From CAMLIZ01 sp036231905 (lineage in GTDB: Bacteria; Pseudomonadota; Gammaproteobacteria; Burkholderiales; Burkholderiaceae_C), in contig NZ_JAZARE010000003.1 of the NCBI RefSeq assembly GCF_036231905.1, forward strand, positions 558,001 to 622,000: 64,000 bases of DNA, in the 5' to 3' direction. Under the pieces are notes generated by a model. It was not told the origin of the DNA and searched no databases. It was given only the letters and a program-made list of their open reading frames with translations. Each line of letters begins with the position of its first letter. The stretch's first letter is position 1. The position numbers and the translations under genes were made by a program. Positions 1 through 8,368 of the stretch are shown here, one piece after another.

Positions 1-817
1 GCTCGTCGTGCTGTGCCTTGGCCCACAACTCGGCCGGGCTGTGGCCGGTGATGTCGCGCACCTCCCGGCACAGGTGGGCCTGGTCGGCATATCCGGCACC
101 TTGCGCAAAGTCCGCCCAGCCAGCCGACGGGCCGTCGGCACGGCGCAGTCGCCACGATGCCTCGGCGCGCACCAGGCGCTTCAATCGGCGCAGCGGCTGG
201 CCGGCCCACAGCCGGACACGGCGCTCGACACTGCGTGCGCTGCGGCCCCAGCCGCTGGTCGCGGCCTGCAACAGCAGCGCCTGCGTCCAGTCGCCCACCT
301 TGCCGGCCGGCACCCCGCCGCGGTGGCGCGCGGCGTGCCACCGCGGCTCCAGAAAGTCCTCGATCAGCGCCACACGGCTCTCGTCGTCATTCGACTGCAG
401 CACCGCGTCGGCCAGCGTGAGCCAAGCACCGTCCAGTGCCGACGCCAGCGGCACGATGCGATCGACGAAAGCCGCGATGGGCATGCCGGTCAAGGCATGC
501 AGCGCCTGCGGAAAGAGCAGCAGCTTGAAGGCCCGCACCGGCCCCGGGTTGTGGCTGATCGTCGGCCGGGTCTGCGGCCCGCGGAACAGCAGCGGGTCCT
601 GCAGGGGACCGAGCACGCCCCGGTTCTCGAGCAGCATCTGCGCCCGGCCTTCGATGAACCAGTTCAGGCTGCACAAGGTCGTCGCAGGAAAGTGGTTGAA
701 GCGCTGCCCGGCGGGCAGCGGCGGCAGGCCGGTGGTGTCGCGGACCACGTACGCCCGCACGCACGACGCCAGGCTGCGGCGAGGCAGGATCAATCGCGCA
801 GTGCACGGTGCCGTCAT
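1..817 (-). CDS. AraC-family transcriptional regulator, C-terminus cut off by window edge
   Basis: Reading the reverse strand from an ATG at 817 gives an uninterrupted protein of 272 residues that is still open at the window edge. The distal part reads GYADQAHLCREVRDITGHSP followed by AELW, which is the second helix-turn-helix of AraC/XylS regulators, so only the last few residues are missing. The N-terminal part (about residues 1-150) has no named domain that I recognise, but the size and layout fit an AraC ligand/dimerisation domain. It lies 46 bases downstream of the penicillin-acylase-family gene on the same strand, so the two may be co-transcribed. Target genes cannot be deduced. Confidence 0.85.
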   Translation of the reverse strand, partial: MTAPCTARLILPRRSLASCVRAYVVRDTTGLPPLPAGQRFNHFPATTLCSLNWFIEGRAQMLLENRGVLGPLQDPLLFRGPQTRPTISHNPGPVRAFKLLLFPQALHALTGMPIAAFVDRIVPLASALDGAWLTLADAVLQSNDDESRVALIEDFLEPRWHAARHRGGVPAGKVGDWTQALLLQAATSGWGRSARSVERRVRLWAGQPLRRLKRLVRAEASWRLRRADGPSAGWADFAQGAGYADQAHLCREVRDITGHSPAELWAKAQHDE

Positions 818-863
818 GCCGACTCCTTGCGCTGTCTCCCTTCCCTTCAGCATGCACCACCCC

Positions 864-3311
864 TCACGGCGCACTCGCCGCGGGGCCACCGGCCGGGCCC
901 GCGGCCGCGGGCCTGACCAGCAGCGTGTGCGCCGGCGCGCCCCGCCCCCACAACGGCAGGTATTCCACCCGGGCCCAGCGTTCGGCGAAGTTGCGGTACA
1001 GCGGCGAGCTCACGATGCCGGACTGTCCGCTGGAATGCATGAACCGCGACTGCGCCGGATCCGCCAGGTCGTAGATGGCGCGCAGCGACGGGCCGTGCTC
1101 GTCGAGGTAGAGCTCGCCGGTGGTGGTGTCGGGCCGCAGCGCCACCCGTGAGACGTTGACCGTGTAGGTGTCACCGCCCACCGGCGTGCGCAGCTCGAAC
1201 CAGCGCGACAGCGCCTTCACCTTGCTGAACGGCCGGTGCTCCGAACGAGCCTGGTGCACGTCGCCCCAGCGCCATTGCGCCACGTCGTCGCCCAGCCGGG
1301 CCTGGAGCTCCGCGAGGGCCTCGTTCAAGGCCGCGTCGGCCTGGGCCGCGCAGGTTTCCGCGGCCGGCGTGGCCTTGTCGTCGCACCACCAGCCATCGTT
1401 GCGCGCCAGCACCCCCTCCAGCGCATCGCGGTAGCTGCGGCTGGACAGGCTGCGCTCATAGATCGAGCCGAGCTCGTCGGCGAACACACGTTGCGTGAGG
1501 TGGCGCGCCCAGGCCCAGAAGATGAGCGGCGCCGCGCGGTCGGCGGCCATGGTGCCGTCGAAGCCCTGCAGGTGCGTGCGGGCCGCCGCGGCCAGCGGGT
1601 GCGTGGCCTGGGCCTTCATCAGCCATGGCAGCAGCGGTGCGGCCGCGAGGGACTGCACGTCCGCCTGCATCGCGGCAAAGCTGTCGGCCGTGTGCTGCGG
1701 GCGCGCCTGCAGCAGGTGTTCGATGCGCTGCTGCCGGTACGGCAGGGCCCAGTCGTTGCCGAGGAAATACGGATAGTCCTTTGCGTGGATGCGCTGGTTG
1801 GCGGTGGCGATGAAGCCGCGCGGCGGGTCGGTCTCCCGCGGCGTGGCCTGCGCCGGCACAAAACCCGTCCAGTCGTAGCGGGCGTCCCAGCCCGGCACCG
1901 GCACCACGCCATGCAGGTCGTTGTCCGGGTGGCGCAGCGGCACGCGCCCTGCCGCCACGAAGCCGATGTGGCCGGCGGTGTCGGCCACCACCATGTTCTG
2001 CATCGGCGCCACCCACGCGCTCGATGCCGCGATGTACTGCTCCACGCTGGTGGCCCGGGTGGTGGCCAGGTTGGCGCCGATGGGCTCGGCGTCGGCGTCC
2101 AGCGCGGTCCAGCGCATGGCAATCGCATACGCCGGCCGCCCGGCCGGGCCGATGAGGTCGTCCGCCACGCCCGCGTCGGAGATCACCGGGCCGTGGCGGG
2201 TGCGGCGCACCTGCAGCTTGACATCCGGCTTGCCCTTGACGCGGATGACTTCGTCCACGGCGTCGAAGGCGGCCCACCCGTCGGGGGTCTGGTATTGCGA
2301 TGGATCGTCCGGGTTGATCTTCTCCAGGTACAGGTCCTGCACGTCCGGGCCGGTATTGGTGAAGCCCCAGGCGATGTGCTGGCTCTGGCCCAGCACCACC
2401 AGCGGCAGGCCCGGCATGGTGGCGCCGGCCATCTTGAAGCCCGGCGCTTCCAGGCGGGCGAAGTACCACAGCGCGGGCGCCGACAGCTTCAGGTGCGGGT
2501 CGTTGGCCAGCAGCGGCTTGCCCGACTGGCTGCGTGAGCCGGCCACCACCCAGTTGTTGGAGCCCACGCCTTCCACGCCAGAGGGCGGCGCGGCCAGCCT
2601 GGCCTGCCGGCCGCCCGGATCGCCCAGCTTCAACTCGCGGAACAACGCGGCATAGTCGGCGGTGGCCAGCGGCTGGTCGCCCGGGTAGGGCGGCAGCAGC
2701 TCGTTGATGCGGTTCACCGGCAGCTTGAGCGCCAGGCGCGCCCGCAACAGCTCGGTGCCCCAGTTGCCGCCCAGGTCCCACGCCATCATCACGCCCCAGG
2801 CCAGGCTGTCCACCGGATCCCAGGCCTGGGGCTTCACGCCGAGGATCAGGAACTCCGGCGGCAGCACCTTGGCCTGGCGCTGCAGCACGGCGTTCACCCC
2901 GCGGGTGTAGGCCAGCAGCACCTCGCGCGACTCGCCCTGGGTGCGCTCCCACTGGGCCGCCGCAGCCCGGCGCACGCCCAGGGCGCGCAGGAAGCGGTCG
3001 GTGTCCAGCGCGCCCTCGCCGAAGGCCTCGGACAGCCGGCCGGCGCCGATGCGGCGGTGGGTTTCCATCTGCCAGAGCCGGTCCTGCGCATGGGCCACGC
3101 CCAGGCCGAACATCAGGTCCTGCAGGTTGCCCGCCCGGATGGTGGGCACGCCATCGGCATCACGCTCGATGCGGATCTCGCCCCCGGCACCGGGCAGGTC
3201 CAGCGTGCCGTCGGTCACCGGCAGCACCGCCCGGCTGTACAGCCAGAACGCGCCCGCCAGCAACAGCGCCAGGGCCAGCAGCGCCCACAGCAGGTAACGG
3301 ATTCCCCTCAT
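864..3311 (-). CDS. Penicillin acylase-family (Ntn) amide hydrolase, membrane-anchored/exported
   Basis: An 815-residue N-terminal-nucleophile hydrolase of the penicillin/acyl-homoserine-lactone acylase family (S45). I chose the ATG at 3311 because GGGAGGG lies just upstream; a longer reading begins at 3347. Residues about 4-26 form one hydrophobic segment acting as signal or anchor. The alpha-chain motif VAHAQDRLWQME is at about 72-83, and the self-cleavage/nucleophile site GSNNWVV places the catalytic Ser at residue 251, followed by the LLANDPHL motif. Length and order match the family precursor (alpha chain, spacer, beta chain). Family members hydrolyse penicillins, AHL signals or other N-acyl amides, and the sequence alone does not say which. 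An AraC-type regulator lies directly downstream. Confidence 0.93.
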   Translation of the reverse strand: MRGIRYLLWALLALALLLAGAFWLYSRAVLPVTDGTLDLPGAGGEIRIERDADGVPTIRAGNLQDLMFGLGVAHAQDRLWQMETHRRIGAGRLSEAFGEGALDTDRFLRALGVRRAAAAQWERTQGESREVLLAYTRGVNAVLQRQAKVLPPEFLILGVKPQAWDPVDSLAWGVMMAWDLGGNWGTELLRARLALKLPVNRINELLPPYPGDQPLATADYAALFRELKLGDPGGRQARLAAPPSGVEGVGSNNWVVAGSRSQSGKPLLANDPHLKLSAPALWYFARLEAPGFKMAGATMPGLPLVVLGQSQHIAWGFTNTGPDVQDLYLEKINPDDPSQYQTPDGWAAFDAVDEVIRVKGKPDVKLQVRRTRHGPVISDAGVADDLIGPAGRPAYAIAMRWTALDADAEPIGANLATTRATSVEQYIAASSAWVAPMQNMVVADTAGHIGFVAAGRVPLRHPDNDLHGVVPVPGWDARYDWTGFVPAQATPRETDPPRGFIATANQRIHAKDYPYFLGNDWALPYRQQRIEHLLQARPQHTADSFAAMQADVQSLAAAPLLPWLMKAQATHPLAAAARTHLQGFDGTMAADRAAPLIFWAWARHLTQRVFADELGSIYERSLSSRSYRDALEGVLARNDGWWCDDKATPAAETCAAQADAALNEALAELQARLGDDVAQWRWGDVHQARSEHRPFSKVKALSRWFELRTPVGGDTYTVNVSRVALRPDTTTGELYLDEHGPSLRAIYDLADPAQSRFMHSSGQSGIVSSPLYRNFAERWARVEYLPLWGRGAPAHTLLVRPAAAGPAGGPAASAP

Positions 3312-3429
3312 CACGCCCTCCCATCCGATGAACTGTGCGGTTTGCACGCCCTTTTCCGGGCTTTGGCCTGGCGGCCGGCCGCCAACAATGTCTCAAGTTT
3401 CCGGCAAACCGGTCGAAAGTCACAGTCAT

Positions 3430-3852
3430 ATGCTGTCCCTGCTGCTGCCCCGACCCACCCGGCGCGACTTCGCGCCGCCGCCGTCCACCCGCATGCGGCT
3501 GGAGGTCTGCCCGCCCGCCCTGCTGAGCGAGCCGGAGCCCGCCTACCGGCGCGCCCTGCGCTGGCTGGCCCCGCCGCAGCAGCCGGCCGGCGACACTGGC
3601 ACGCAGCAGCTGCAAACGGTGCGGGAGGAGTTTGCCCAGGCGCTGGACGACATCGGCAGCCAGCACGCCGAGTTCCTGCAGCACCGCATCCGCCACATCC
3701 GCTCCATGCGCGAGCTGTGGCATGCGCGCTCGGAGATGTACGGGCTGATCGCCACCCGCCACACCCAGGCCGAGGCCGAACGCCGCATGGCCGCGCTGAA
3801 CCGGCATTTCCCGACCCGCTCGCCGCGTTCGGGCTTTGTCCCGCTGGACTGA
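3430..3852 (+). CDS. Hypothetical protein, 140 aa
   Basis: An open frame divergent from the acylase gene. Starts are possible at 3328, 3388 and 3430. I prefer 3430 (MLSLLLPRP) because the upstream residues look like untranslated leader, but no start has a strong ribosome binding site. The product has a proline-rich N-terminus and a charged, probably helical C-terminal half (about residues 55-125) rich in Glu, Arg, His and Gln. No signal peptide, membrane segment or catalytic motif is visible, and I do not recognise the family. It is convergent with the DUF1993 gene, with an 8-base gap. Confidence 0.6.
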   Translation: MLSLLLPRPTRRDFAPPPSTRMRLEVCPPALLSEPEPAYRRALRWLAPPQQPAGDTGTQQLQTVREEFAQALDDIGSQHAEFLQHRIRHIRSMRELWHARSEMYGLIATRHTQAEAERRMAALNRHFPTRSPRSGFVPLD

Positions 3853-3860
3853 AAGAACCT

Positions 3861-4373
3861 TTACGCCGCCGGGCCGATGTAGTCCGCCTTGCCCAGGTCC
3901 ACCCCGTTGTGGCGCAGCAGCGCATAGGCGGTGGTCACATGAAAGAACACGTTGGGCAGCGCAAAGTGCTTGAGGTAGGCCTCGCCCTTGAAGCGCAGCG
4001 GCTCGCCGGTGCGGCGCGGAATCTCCACCTCGCGCGTTTCGGAGCCTTCGAACTTGTCCGCCGGCACCGACTGGATGAAGTCCACCGTCTTGCGGATGCG
4101 CTCGCGCAGCTCGTCGATGGTCGCTTCGTTGTCCTCGTACTTCGGGATCTCCACGCCGGCCAGCCGGGCGACGCAGCCTTTGGCGTTGTCGGTGGCGATC
4201 TGGATCTGGCGGCTGAAGGGCAGCATGTCGGGCGCCAGGCGGGCGGCCAGGTAGACCGAGGGGTCGAACTTCTTCGCCTCGGCGTGCGCCACGGCCTTGT
4301 CCAGCCAGGTGTTCATGTTCTGGAGCATGCGCACAAAAACCGGCACGCTGGCCGAATGCATGGTGATGGCCAT
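3861..4373 (-). CDS. DUF1993 family protein
   Basis: A 170-residue protein matching the DUF1993 family: N-terminal MHSASVPVFVRMLQNM, the LAPDMLPFSRQIQIATDNAK block at about 47-66, and the conserved FFHVTTAYALLRHNG near the C-terminus. The family is thought to adopt a DinB-like four-helix bundle, and its function is unknown. The ATG at 4373 is preceded by AGGAGACACCCC, a good ribosome binding site. It is transcribed away from the hydroxyacid dehydrogenase gene, with about 100 bases between the two starts. No evidence in the sequence assigns a substrate. Confidence 0.85.
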   Translation of the reverse strand: MAITMHSASVPVFVRMLQNMNTWLDKAVAHAEAKKFDPSVYLAARLAPDMLPFSRQIQIATDNAKGCVARLAGVEIPKYEDNEATIDELRERIRKTVDFIQSVPADKFEGSETREVEIPRRTGEPLRFKGEAYLKHFALPNVFFHVTTAYALLRHNGVDLGKADYIGPAA

Positions 4374-4475
4374 GGGGTGTCTCCTGTGGTTGGGTCGAAG
4401 TGCCGGATGCTAGCGACTGGCGGCAAAACCCGCTGGCACCGCCGCGCACGCTGAGCGGGGTGCAAAATCAGGCGG

Positions 4476-5483
4476 GTGAACATCATCATCCTCGACGACT
4501 ACCAGGACGCGGTGCGCAAGCTCAAGTGCGCCACCAAGCTCGAGCACCTGAATGCGAAGGTGTTCACCAACACGGTCAAGGGCATCGGCCAGCTGTCGAT
4601 CCGCCTGCGTGACGCCGACGTGCTGGTGCTGATCCGCGAACGCACCCACTTCCCGCGCCAGCTGCTGGAAAAGCTGCCCAAGCTCAAGCTCATCGCGCAA
4701 ACCGGCAAGGTCGGGCCCCACATCGACGTGGAAGCCGCCACCCGGCTGGGCATTGCGGTGGCCGAAGGCGTGGGCTCGCCGATCGCCCCGGCGGAGCTCA
4801 CCTGGGCGCTGATCATGGCCGCCATGCGCCGGCTGCCGCAGTACATCGGCAACCTGAAACACGGCGCGTGGCAGCAGTCAGGGCTGAAAGCCGCTTCCAT
4901 GCCGCCCAACTTCGGCCTCGGCCTGGTGCTCAAGGGCCGCACGCTGGGCATCTGGGGTTACGGCCGCATCGGCCGCCTGGTGGCCGGCTACGGCAAGGCC
5001 TTTGGCATGGACGTGCTCGTGTGGGGCAGCGACTCGTCGCGCGACAAGGCCCTGGCCGACGGCTACGCCGCCGCCGACAGCAAGGAGGCGTTCTTCGAGA
5101 CGGCCGACGTGCTGAGCATGCACCTGCGCCTGAACGAAGGCACCCGCGGCATCGTGCGGCTGGACGACCTCTCGCGCATGAAGCCCACCGCCTTGTTCGT
5201 GAACACCTCGCGCGCCGAGCTGGTGGAGGACAACGCGCTGGTGTCCGCGCTCAACCGCGGCCGCCCCGGCATGGCCGCGGTGGACGTGTTCGAGAGCGAG
5301 CCCATCCTGCAGGGCCATCCGCTGCTGCGGCTGGAGAACGCGGTGTGCACGCCGCACATCGGCTACGTGGAGCAGGACAGCTACGAGCTGTACTTCGGCG
5401 CCGCGTTCGACAACGTCGTCAACTTCGTGAACAACACGCCCAGCAACATCGTCAACCCGGAAGCGCTGAAAGTCATCCGGTGA
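4476..5483 (+). CDS. D-2-hydroxyacid dehydrogenase family protein
   Basis: A 335-residue NAD(P)-dependent dehydrogenase of the D-isomer-specific 2-hydroxyacid family. It starts with GTG at 4476 (MNIIILDDYQDAV). The Rossmann motif GIWGYGRIGR is at about residues 156-165. The catalytic Arg sits in NTSRAELVE, and the catalytic His in CTPHIGYVEQDSYELYF near the C-terminus. The substrate (glycerate/hydroxypyruvate, phosphoglycerate, lactate or other) cannot be told from these motifs. Its stop overlaps the GTG start of the MFS gene, so it opens a four-gene coupled operon with a transporter and two chromate-type transport proteins. Confidence 0.9.
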   Translation: MNIIILDDYQDAVRKLKCATKLEHLNAKVFTNTVKGIGQLSIRLRDADVLVLIRERTHFPRQLLEKLPKLKLIAQTGKVGPHIDVEAATRLGIAVAEGVGSPIAPAELTWALIMAAMRRLPQYIGNLKHGAWQQSGLKAASMPPNFGLGLVLKGRTLGIWGYGRIGRLVAGYGKAFGMDVLVWGSDSSRDKALADGYAAADSKEAFFETADVLSMHLRLNEGTRGIVRLDDLSRMKPTALFVNTSRAELVEDNALVSALNRGRPGMAAVDVFESEPILQGHPLLRLENAVCTPHIGYVEQDSYELYFGAAFDNVVNFVNNTPSNIVNPEALKVIR

Positions 5484-6730
5484 CACAAGGGCCGCTCCCA
5501 GCGGCCGCAGACGCGGCCCCCGCGGGCCTGCGCCAGGAGCCGCCCGCATCGGCCGGCGCCGCGGCGCCGACGGCCGCACTGCGCTGGACCCTGCTCTACG
5601 GCAACTTCGTCATCGGCTGCGGCGTGATGGTGGTGGCCGGCTCGCTCAACGACCTGACGCGCTCGCTGCAGGTCAGCGTTGCGCTCGGCGGCCAGCTGAT
5701 CGCGATTGCCGCGGCGGTGATGTGCTTCGGCGCGCCGCTGCTGGCCGCCGCGGTGGGGCGGGCGGACCGGCGCACCGTGCTGGTGTGGGCGCTGGCCTGG
5801 TACGGCGTCGGGCATGCGGCCTGCGCCTTCAGCCCGGACTATCCGGCGCTGGCGCTGCTGCGCGGCGTGTCGGTGCTGGGCGCCGCGCTGTTCACGCCGC
5901 AGGCGGCCGCCGCCATCGGCGCCATGACACCGCCCGAACAGCGCGGCCGCGCCATCACCTTCATCTTCCTCGGCTGGTCGGTGGCCTCCGTGATCGGCAT
6001 GCCGGTGCACAGCTACATCGGCGAGGCCTTCGGCTGGCGTTATGCCTTCGGCCTGGTGGCTGCGCTGGCCGCCGTGGGCTGCGTGTGGCTGGCGCGCTTG
6101 ATGCCGAGGGGCGTGCGCCCGCCGCCGATGTCGCTGGGCGCCTGGCGCGACGCGCTCACCCGCCCCGCGCTGGTCGCCATCGTGGGGGTCACCGCCTTGC
6201 AGAGTGCCGGCCAGTTCACCTTGTTCTCCTACTTCGCGCCCTACTACAAGCAGGTGCTGGGCGCCGGCGCGTCGGGCGTGAGCGGCCTGTTCTTCTGGTT
6301 CGGCGCCTTCGGCCTGCTGGGCAATGTGCTGCTGGCGCGCAGCATCGACCGGGTGGGCGCCTCGCGGGCCGTGGCGCTGCAGCTGGTGTGCATCTCGCTG
6401 TCGCTGCTGGCCTGGCCCTGGGCCACCAGCGTGGGCAGCATGATGCTGGTGCTCATCCCCTGGGCGATGGGCTGCTTCGCCGCCAACTCGGGGCAGCAGG
6501 CGCGCCTGGGGCTGGCCGCGCCGGCATTGGCGCCGGCGCTGATGGCCTTGAACACGTCGGCGATCTACCTCGGCCAGGCGGCGGGCGCGGCCAGTGGCGG
6601 CTGGCTGCTGGCGCGCCACGGCTTTGCGCCGCTGCACTGGGTGGCCCTCGGCTGGCTGCTGGTGGCCCTGGCGCTCAGCCTGTGGGCCGGCCGGCGCCTG
6701 CTGCGCGACACGGCGGCAGGCCATGCCTGA
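5480..6730 (+). CDS. Major facilitator superfamily (MFS) exporter
   Basis: A 416-residue polytopic membrane protein with about 12 hydrophobic segments. The GTG start at 5480 lies inside the stop of the dehydrogenase (GTGA overlap) and sets the frame. After a Pro/Ala-rich cytoplasmic N-terminus the first segment begins near residue 35. The loop VGRADRRTVLVWAL matches MFS motif A in position, and RGVSVLGAALFTPQAAAAIG in segment 4 resembles the drug/sugar efflux (AraJ/DHA1) branch. It probably exports a small molecule by proton antiport. The substrate may relate to the upstream hydroxyacid dehydrogenase, but this is conjecture. Its stop overlaps the next start. Confidence 0.88.
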   Translation: MTQGPLPAAADAAPAGLRQEPPASAGAAAPTAALRWTLLYGNFVIGCGVMVVAGSLNDLTRSLQVSVALGGQLIAIAAAVMCFGAPLLAAAVGRADRRTVLVWALAWYGVGHAACAFSPDYPALALLRGVSVLGAALFTPQAAAAIGAMTPPEQRGRAITFIFLGWSVASVIGMPVHSYIGEAFGWRYAFGLVAALAAVGCVWLARLMPRGVRPPPMSLGAWRDALTRPALVAIVGVTALQSAGQFTLFSYFAPYYKQVLGAGASGVSGLFFWFGAFGLLGNVLLARSIDRVGASRAVALQLVCISLSLLAWPWATSVGSMMLVLIPWAMGCFAANSGQQARLGLAAPALAPALMALNTSAIYLGQAAGAASGGWLLARHGFAPLHWVALGWLLVALALSLWAGRRLLRDTAAGHA

Positions 6731-7316
6731 GCCGCGCCGCGGCCCGATGTTTCCCGGCGCCAGCCAGGCGCCGGCCTCCTGCGGCGAACTCTTCCGCGTG
6801 TTCACCGCCATGGCGATGCAGGGGTTCGGCGGCGTGCTGGCCGTGGCCCAGCATGTGCTGGTGGAGCGCCGGCGCTGGATGGACAAGGCCCAGTTCGTGG
6901 AGCTGCTGTCGGTGGCGCAGGTGCTGCCCGGCCCGAACGTGGTGAACCTGGCGATGATGGTGGGCGACCGCTACTTCGGCTGGCGTGGCGCGGTGGCGGC
7001 GCTCGGCGGCATGCTGGCCGCGCCGCTGGTGCTGGTGTTGGTGCTGGCCGCGCTCTACAGCGAGTTCTCCGCCCTGCCCCGGGTGGCGGGCGCACTGCGC
7101 GGCATGGGCGCAGTGGCGGCCGGCCTGGTGATCGCCACCGCGCTCAAGCTGCTGCCCTCGCTGAAGACCAATGCCATGGGGCGCGGCTGGTGCGCGGTGT
7201 TCGCCCTGCTCACCTTGCTGGGCATCACGGTGCTGCGCTGGCCGATGGTGTGGGTGATCGCGATCCTGGGCGTGGCCGCCGTCGGCTGCGCCTGGTGGCG
7301 GCTGCGCGCACGATGA
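6723..7316 (+). CDS. chrA: Chromate transporter, half-size (first subunit)
   Basis: A 197-residue member of the CHR superfamily with a single CHR domain. The ATG at 6723 overlaps the MFS stop. Family signatures are FTAMAMQGFGGVLAVAQH at about 30-47 and AQVLPGPNVVNLAMMVG at about 70-86, and there are about six hydrophobic segments. Full-length ChrA has two such domains; here they are encoded as two genes, the 'short-chain CHR' arrangement in which the pair acts together. The family exports or antiports chromate, but many members have untested substrates. It is coupled by ATGA to the second half-gene. Confidence 0.9.
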   Translation: MPEPRRGPMFPGASQAPASCGELFRVFTAMAMQGFGGVLAVAQHVLVERRRWMDKAQFVELLSVAQVLPGPNVVNLAMMVGDRYFGWRGAVAALGGMLAAPLVLVLVLAALYSEFSALPRVAGALRGMGAVAAGLVIATALKLLPSLKTNAMGRGWCAVFALLTLLGITVLRWPMVWVIAILGVAAVGCAWWRLRAR

Positions 7317-7879
7317 GCTGGCTCGCCGCGCCCTGGCCGCTGGCCCACGGCCTGAGCCTGCTGGACCTGCTGGGGCTGTTTGCCCACTTCCTGGTGCTGT
7401 CCATGCTGGCCATCGGCGGCGCGATCACCACCGCGCCGGACATGCACCGGCTGATCGTGAAGGAACACGGCTGGATCACCGACGCGCAGTTCACCGCCTC
7501 GGTGGCGCTGGCGCAGGCCGCGCCCGGCCCCAACCTGCTGTTCGTGGCGGTGCTGGGCTGGAACGTGGCCGGCCTGCCGGGCGTGGTGGCCACCATGGCG
7601 GGCATCCTGCTGCCCTCCACCACCCTGGCACTGGCCGCCACCCGCTGGGGCGGTGCACGGCGCGACGCGCTCGGCGTGCGGGCCTTCACCAACGGCATGG
7701 CGCCGCTCACGCTGGGGCTGCTGCTGGCCACCGGCTGGGTGCTGTCGGAGCCTTCGCATGGCAGCCGCGGGGCCACCGCGCTGGTGGTGCTCACCGTGCT
7801 GGTGATCTGGCGCACGGGCTTGAGCCCGATGTGGATGATCGGCGTGGGGGCCGTGGTGGGCGGGCTCGGGTGGGCCTGA
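7313..7879 (+). CDS. chrA: Chromate transporter, half-size (second subunit)
   Basis: A 188-residue partner of the preceding CHR protein. The ATG at 7313 overlaps its stop (ATGA). It carries the second copy of the family signature, ALAQAAPGPNLLFVAVLGW at about 62-80, and FLVLSMLAIGGAITTAPDM near residue 24. Hydrophobic segments fill most of the length. In paired short-chain CHR systems both halves are needed for transport. It is the last gene of the coupled run that starts at 4476. A phasin-like gene follows after 41 bases with its own ribosome binding site. Confidence 0.9.
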   Translation: MSWLAAPWPLAHGLSLLDLLGLFAHFLVLSMLAIGGAITTAPDMHRLIVKEHGWITDAQFTASVALAQAAPGPNLLFVAVLGWNVAGLPGVVATMAGILLPSTTLALAATRWGGARRDALGVRAFTNGMAPLTLGLLLATGWVLSEPSHGSRGATALVVLTVLVIWRTGLSPMWMIGVGAVVGGLGWA

Positions 7880-7920
7880 GGCTTGCCCCCACCGGGTACT
7901 CACCTCTGCAAGGACCACCC

Positions 7921-8361
7921 ATGAATACACGCGACAGCCTCGCCTGGGCCCGCCACGGCACCACCCTGTTCGAGATGGCACTCGCCGCGCCGCAGGTCAT
8001 CACCCACCGCAGCTTGCGCATGCTGGCCGCGGGCGCCCAGCCCAATGCACGCGACCGGCGCGAGTTCCATCGCATGGGGCAGGAGAAGCTGGACGCCTTC
8101 AGTGAATCGATGATGGCCATGGGCGTGCAGCTGTGGCGCATGCAGCACGCAGCCGCGCAAACGATGTTCCAGTCCTGGCTGCAGCTTTGCGCGACGCCGT
8201 GGCGCGCCAGTGCCTGGCCCGACACCCGGGCATGGGCCGCCACGTCCAGCCGTGCACTGTCCGGCCTGCTGGGCACCGGCATGAAGCCGGCGCATCGGCG
8301 CGTCACCGCCAATGCCAGGCGGCTGGCCCGTGTGAAACTCGCCCCGCCAAAACCCCGCTGA
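7921..8361 (+). CDS. Phasin-like / PHA granule-associated protein (tentative)
   Basis: A 146-residue basic, largely helical protein beginning at the ATG at 7921, with AAGGA nine bases upstream. The central part (about residues 40-95) has the long amphipathic helix expected of phasins, which coat polyhydroxyalkanoate granules. A basic tail (ANARRLARVKLAPPKPR) could bind nucleic acid or granule surfaces. I see no diagnostic phasin signature, so the call rests on size, helicity and composition. It precedes the serine/threonine dehydratase gene by seven bases and is probably co-transcribed with it. Confidence 0.5.
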   Translation: MNTRDSLAWARHGTTLFEMALAAPQVITHRSLRMLAAGAQPNARDRREFHRMGQEKLDAFSESMMAMGVQLWRMQHAAAQTMFQSWLQLCATPWRASAWPDTRAWAATSSRALSGLLGTGMKPAHRRVTANARRLARVKLAPPKPR

Positions 8362-8368
8362 CCACCGG

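Noticed and set aside
8..1151. Forward-strand frames over the first 1.1 kb
   Set aside because: They are shadows of the AraC-type gene and the acylase 3' end on the reverse strand, whose motifs are clear.
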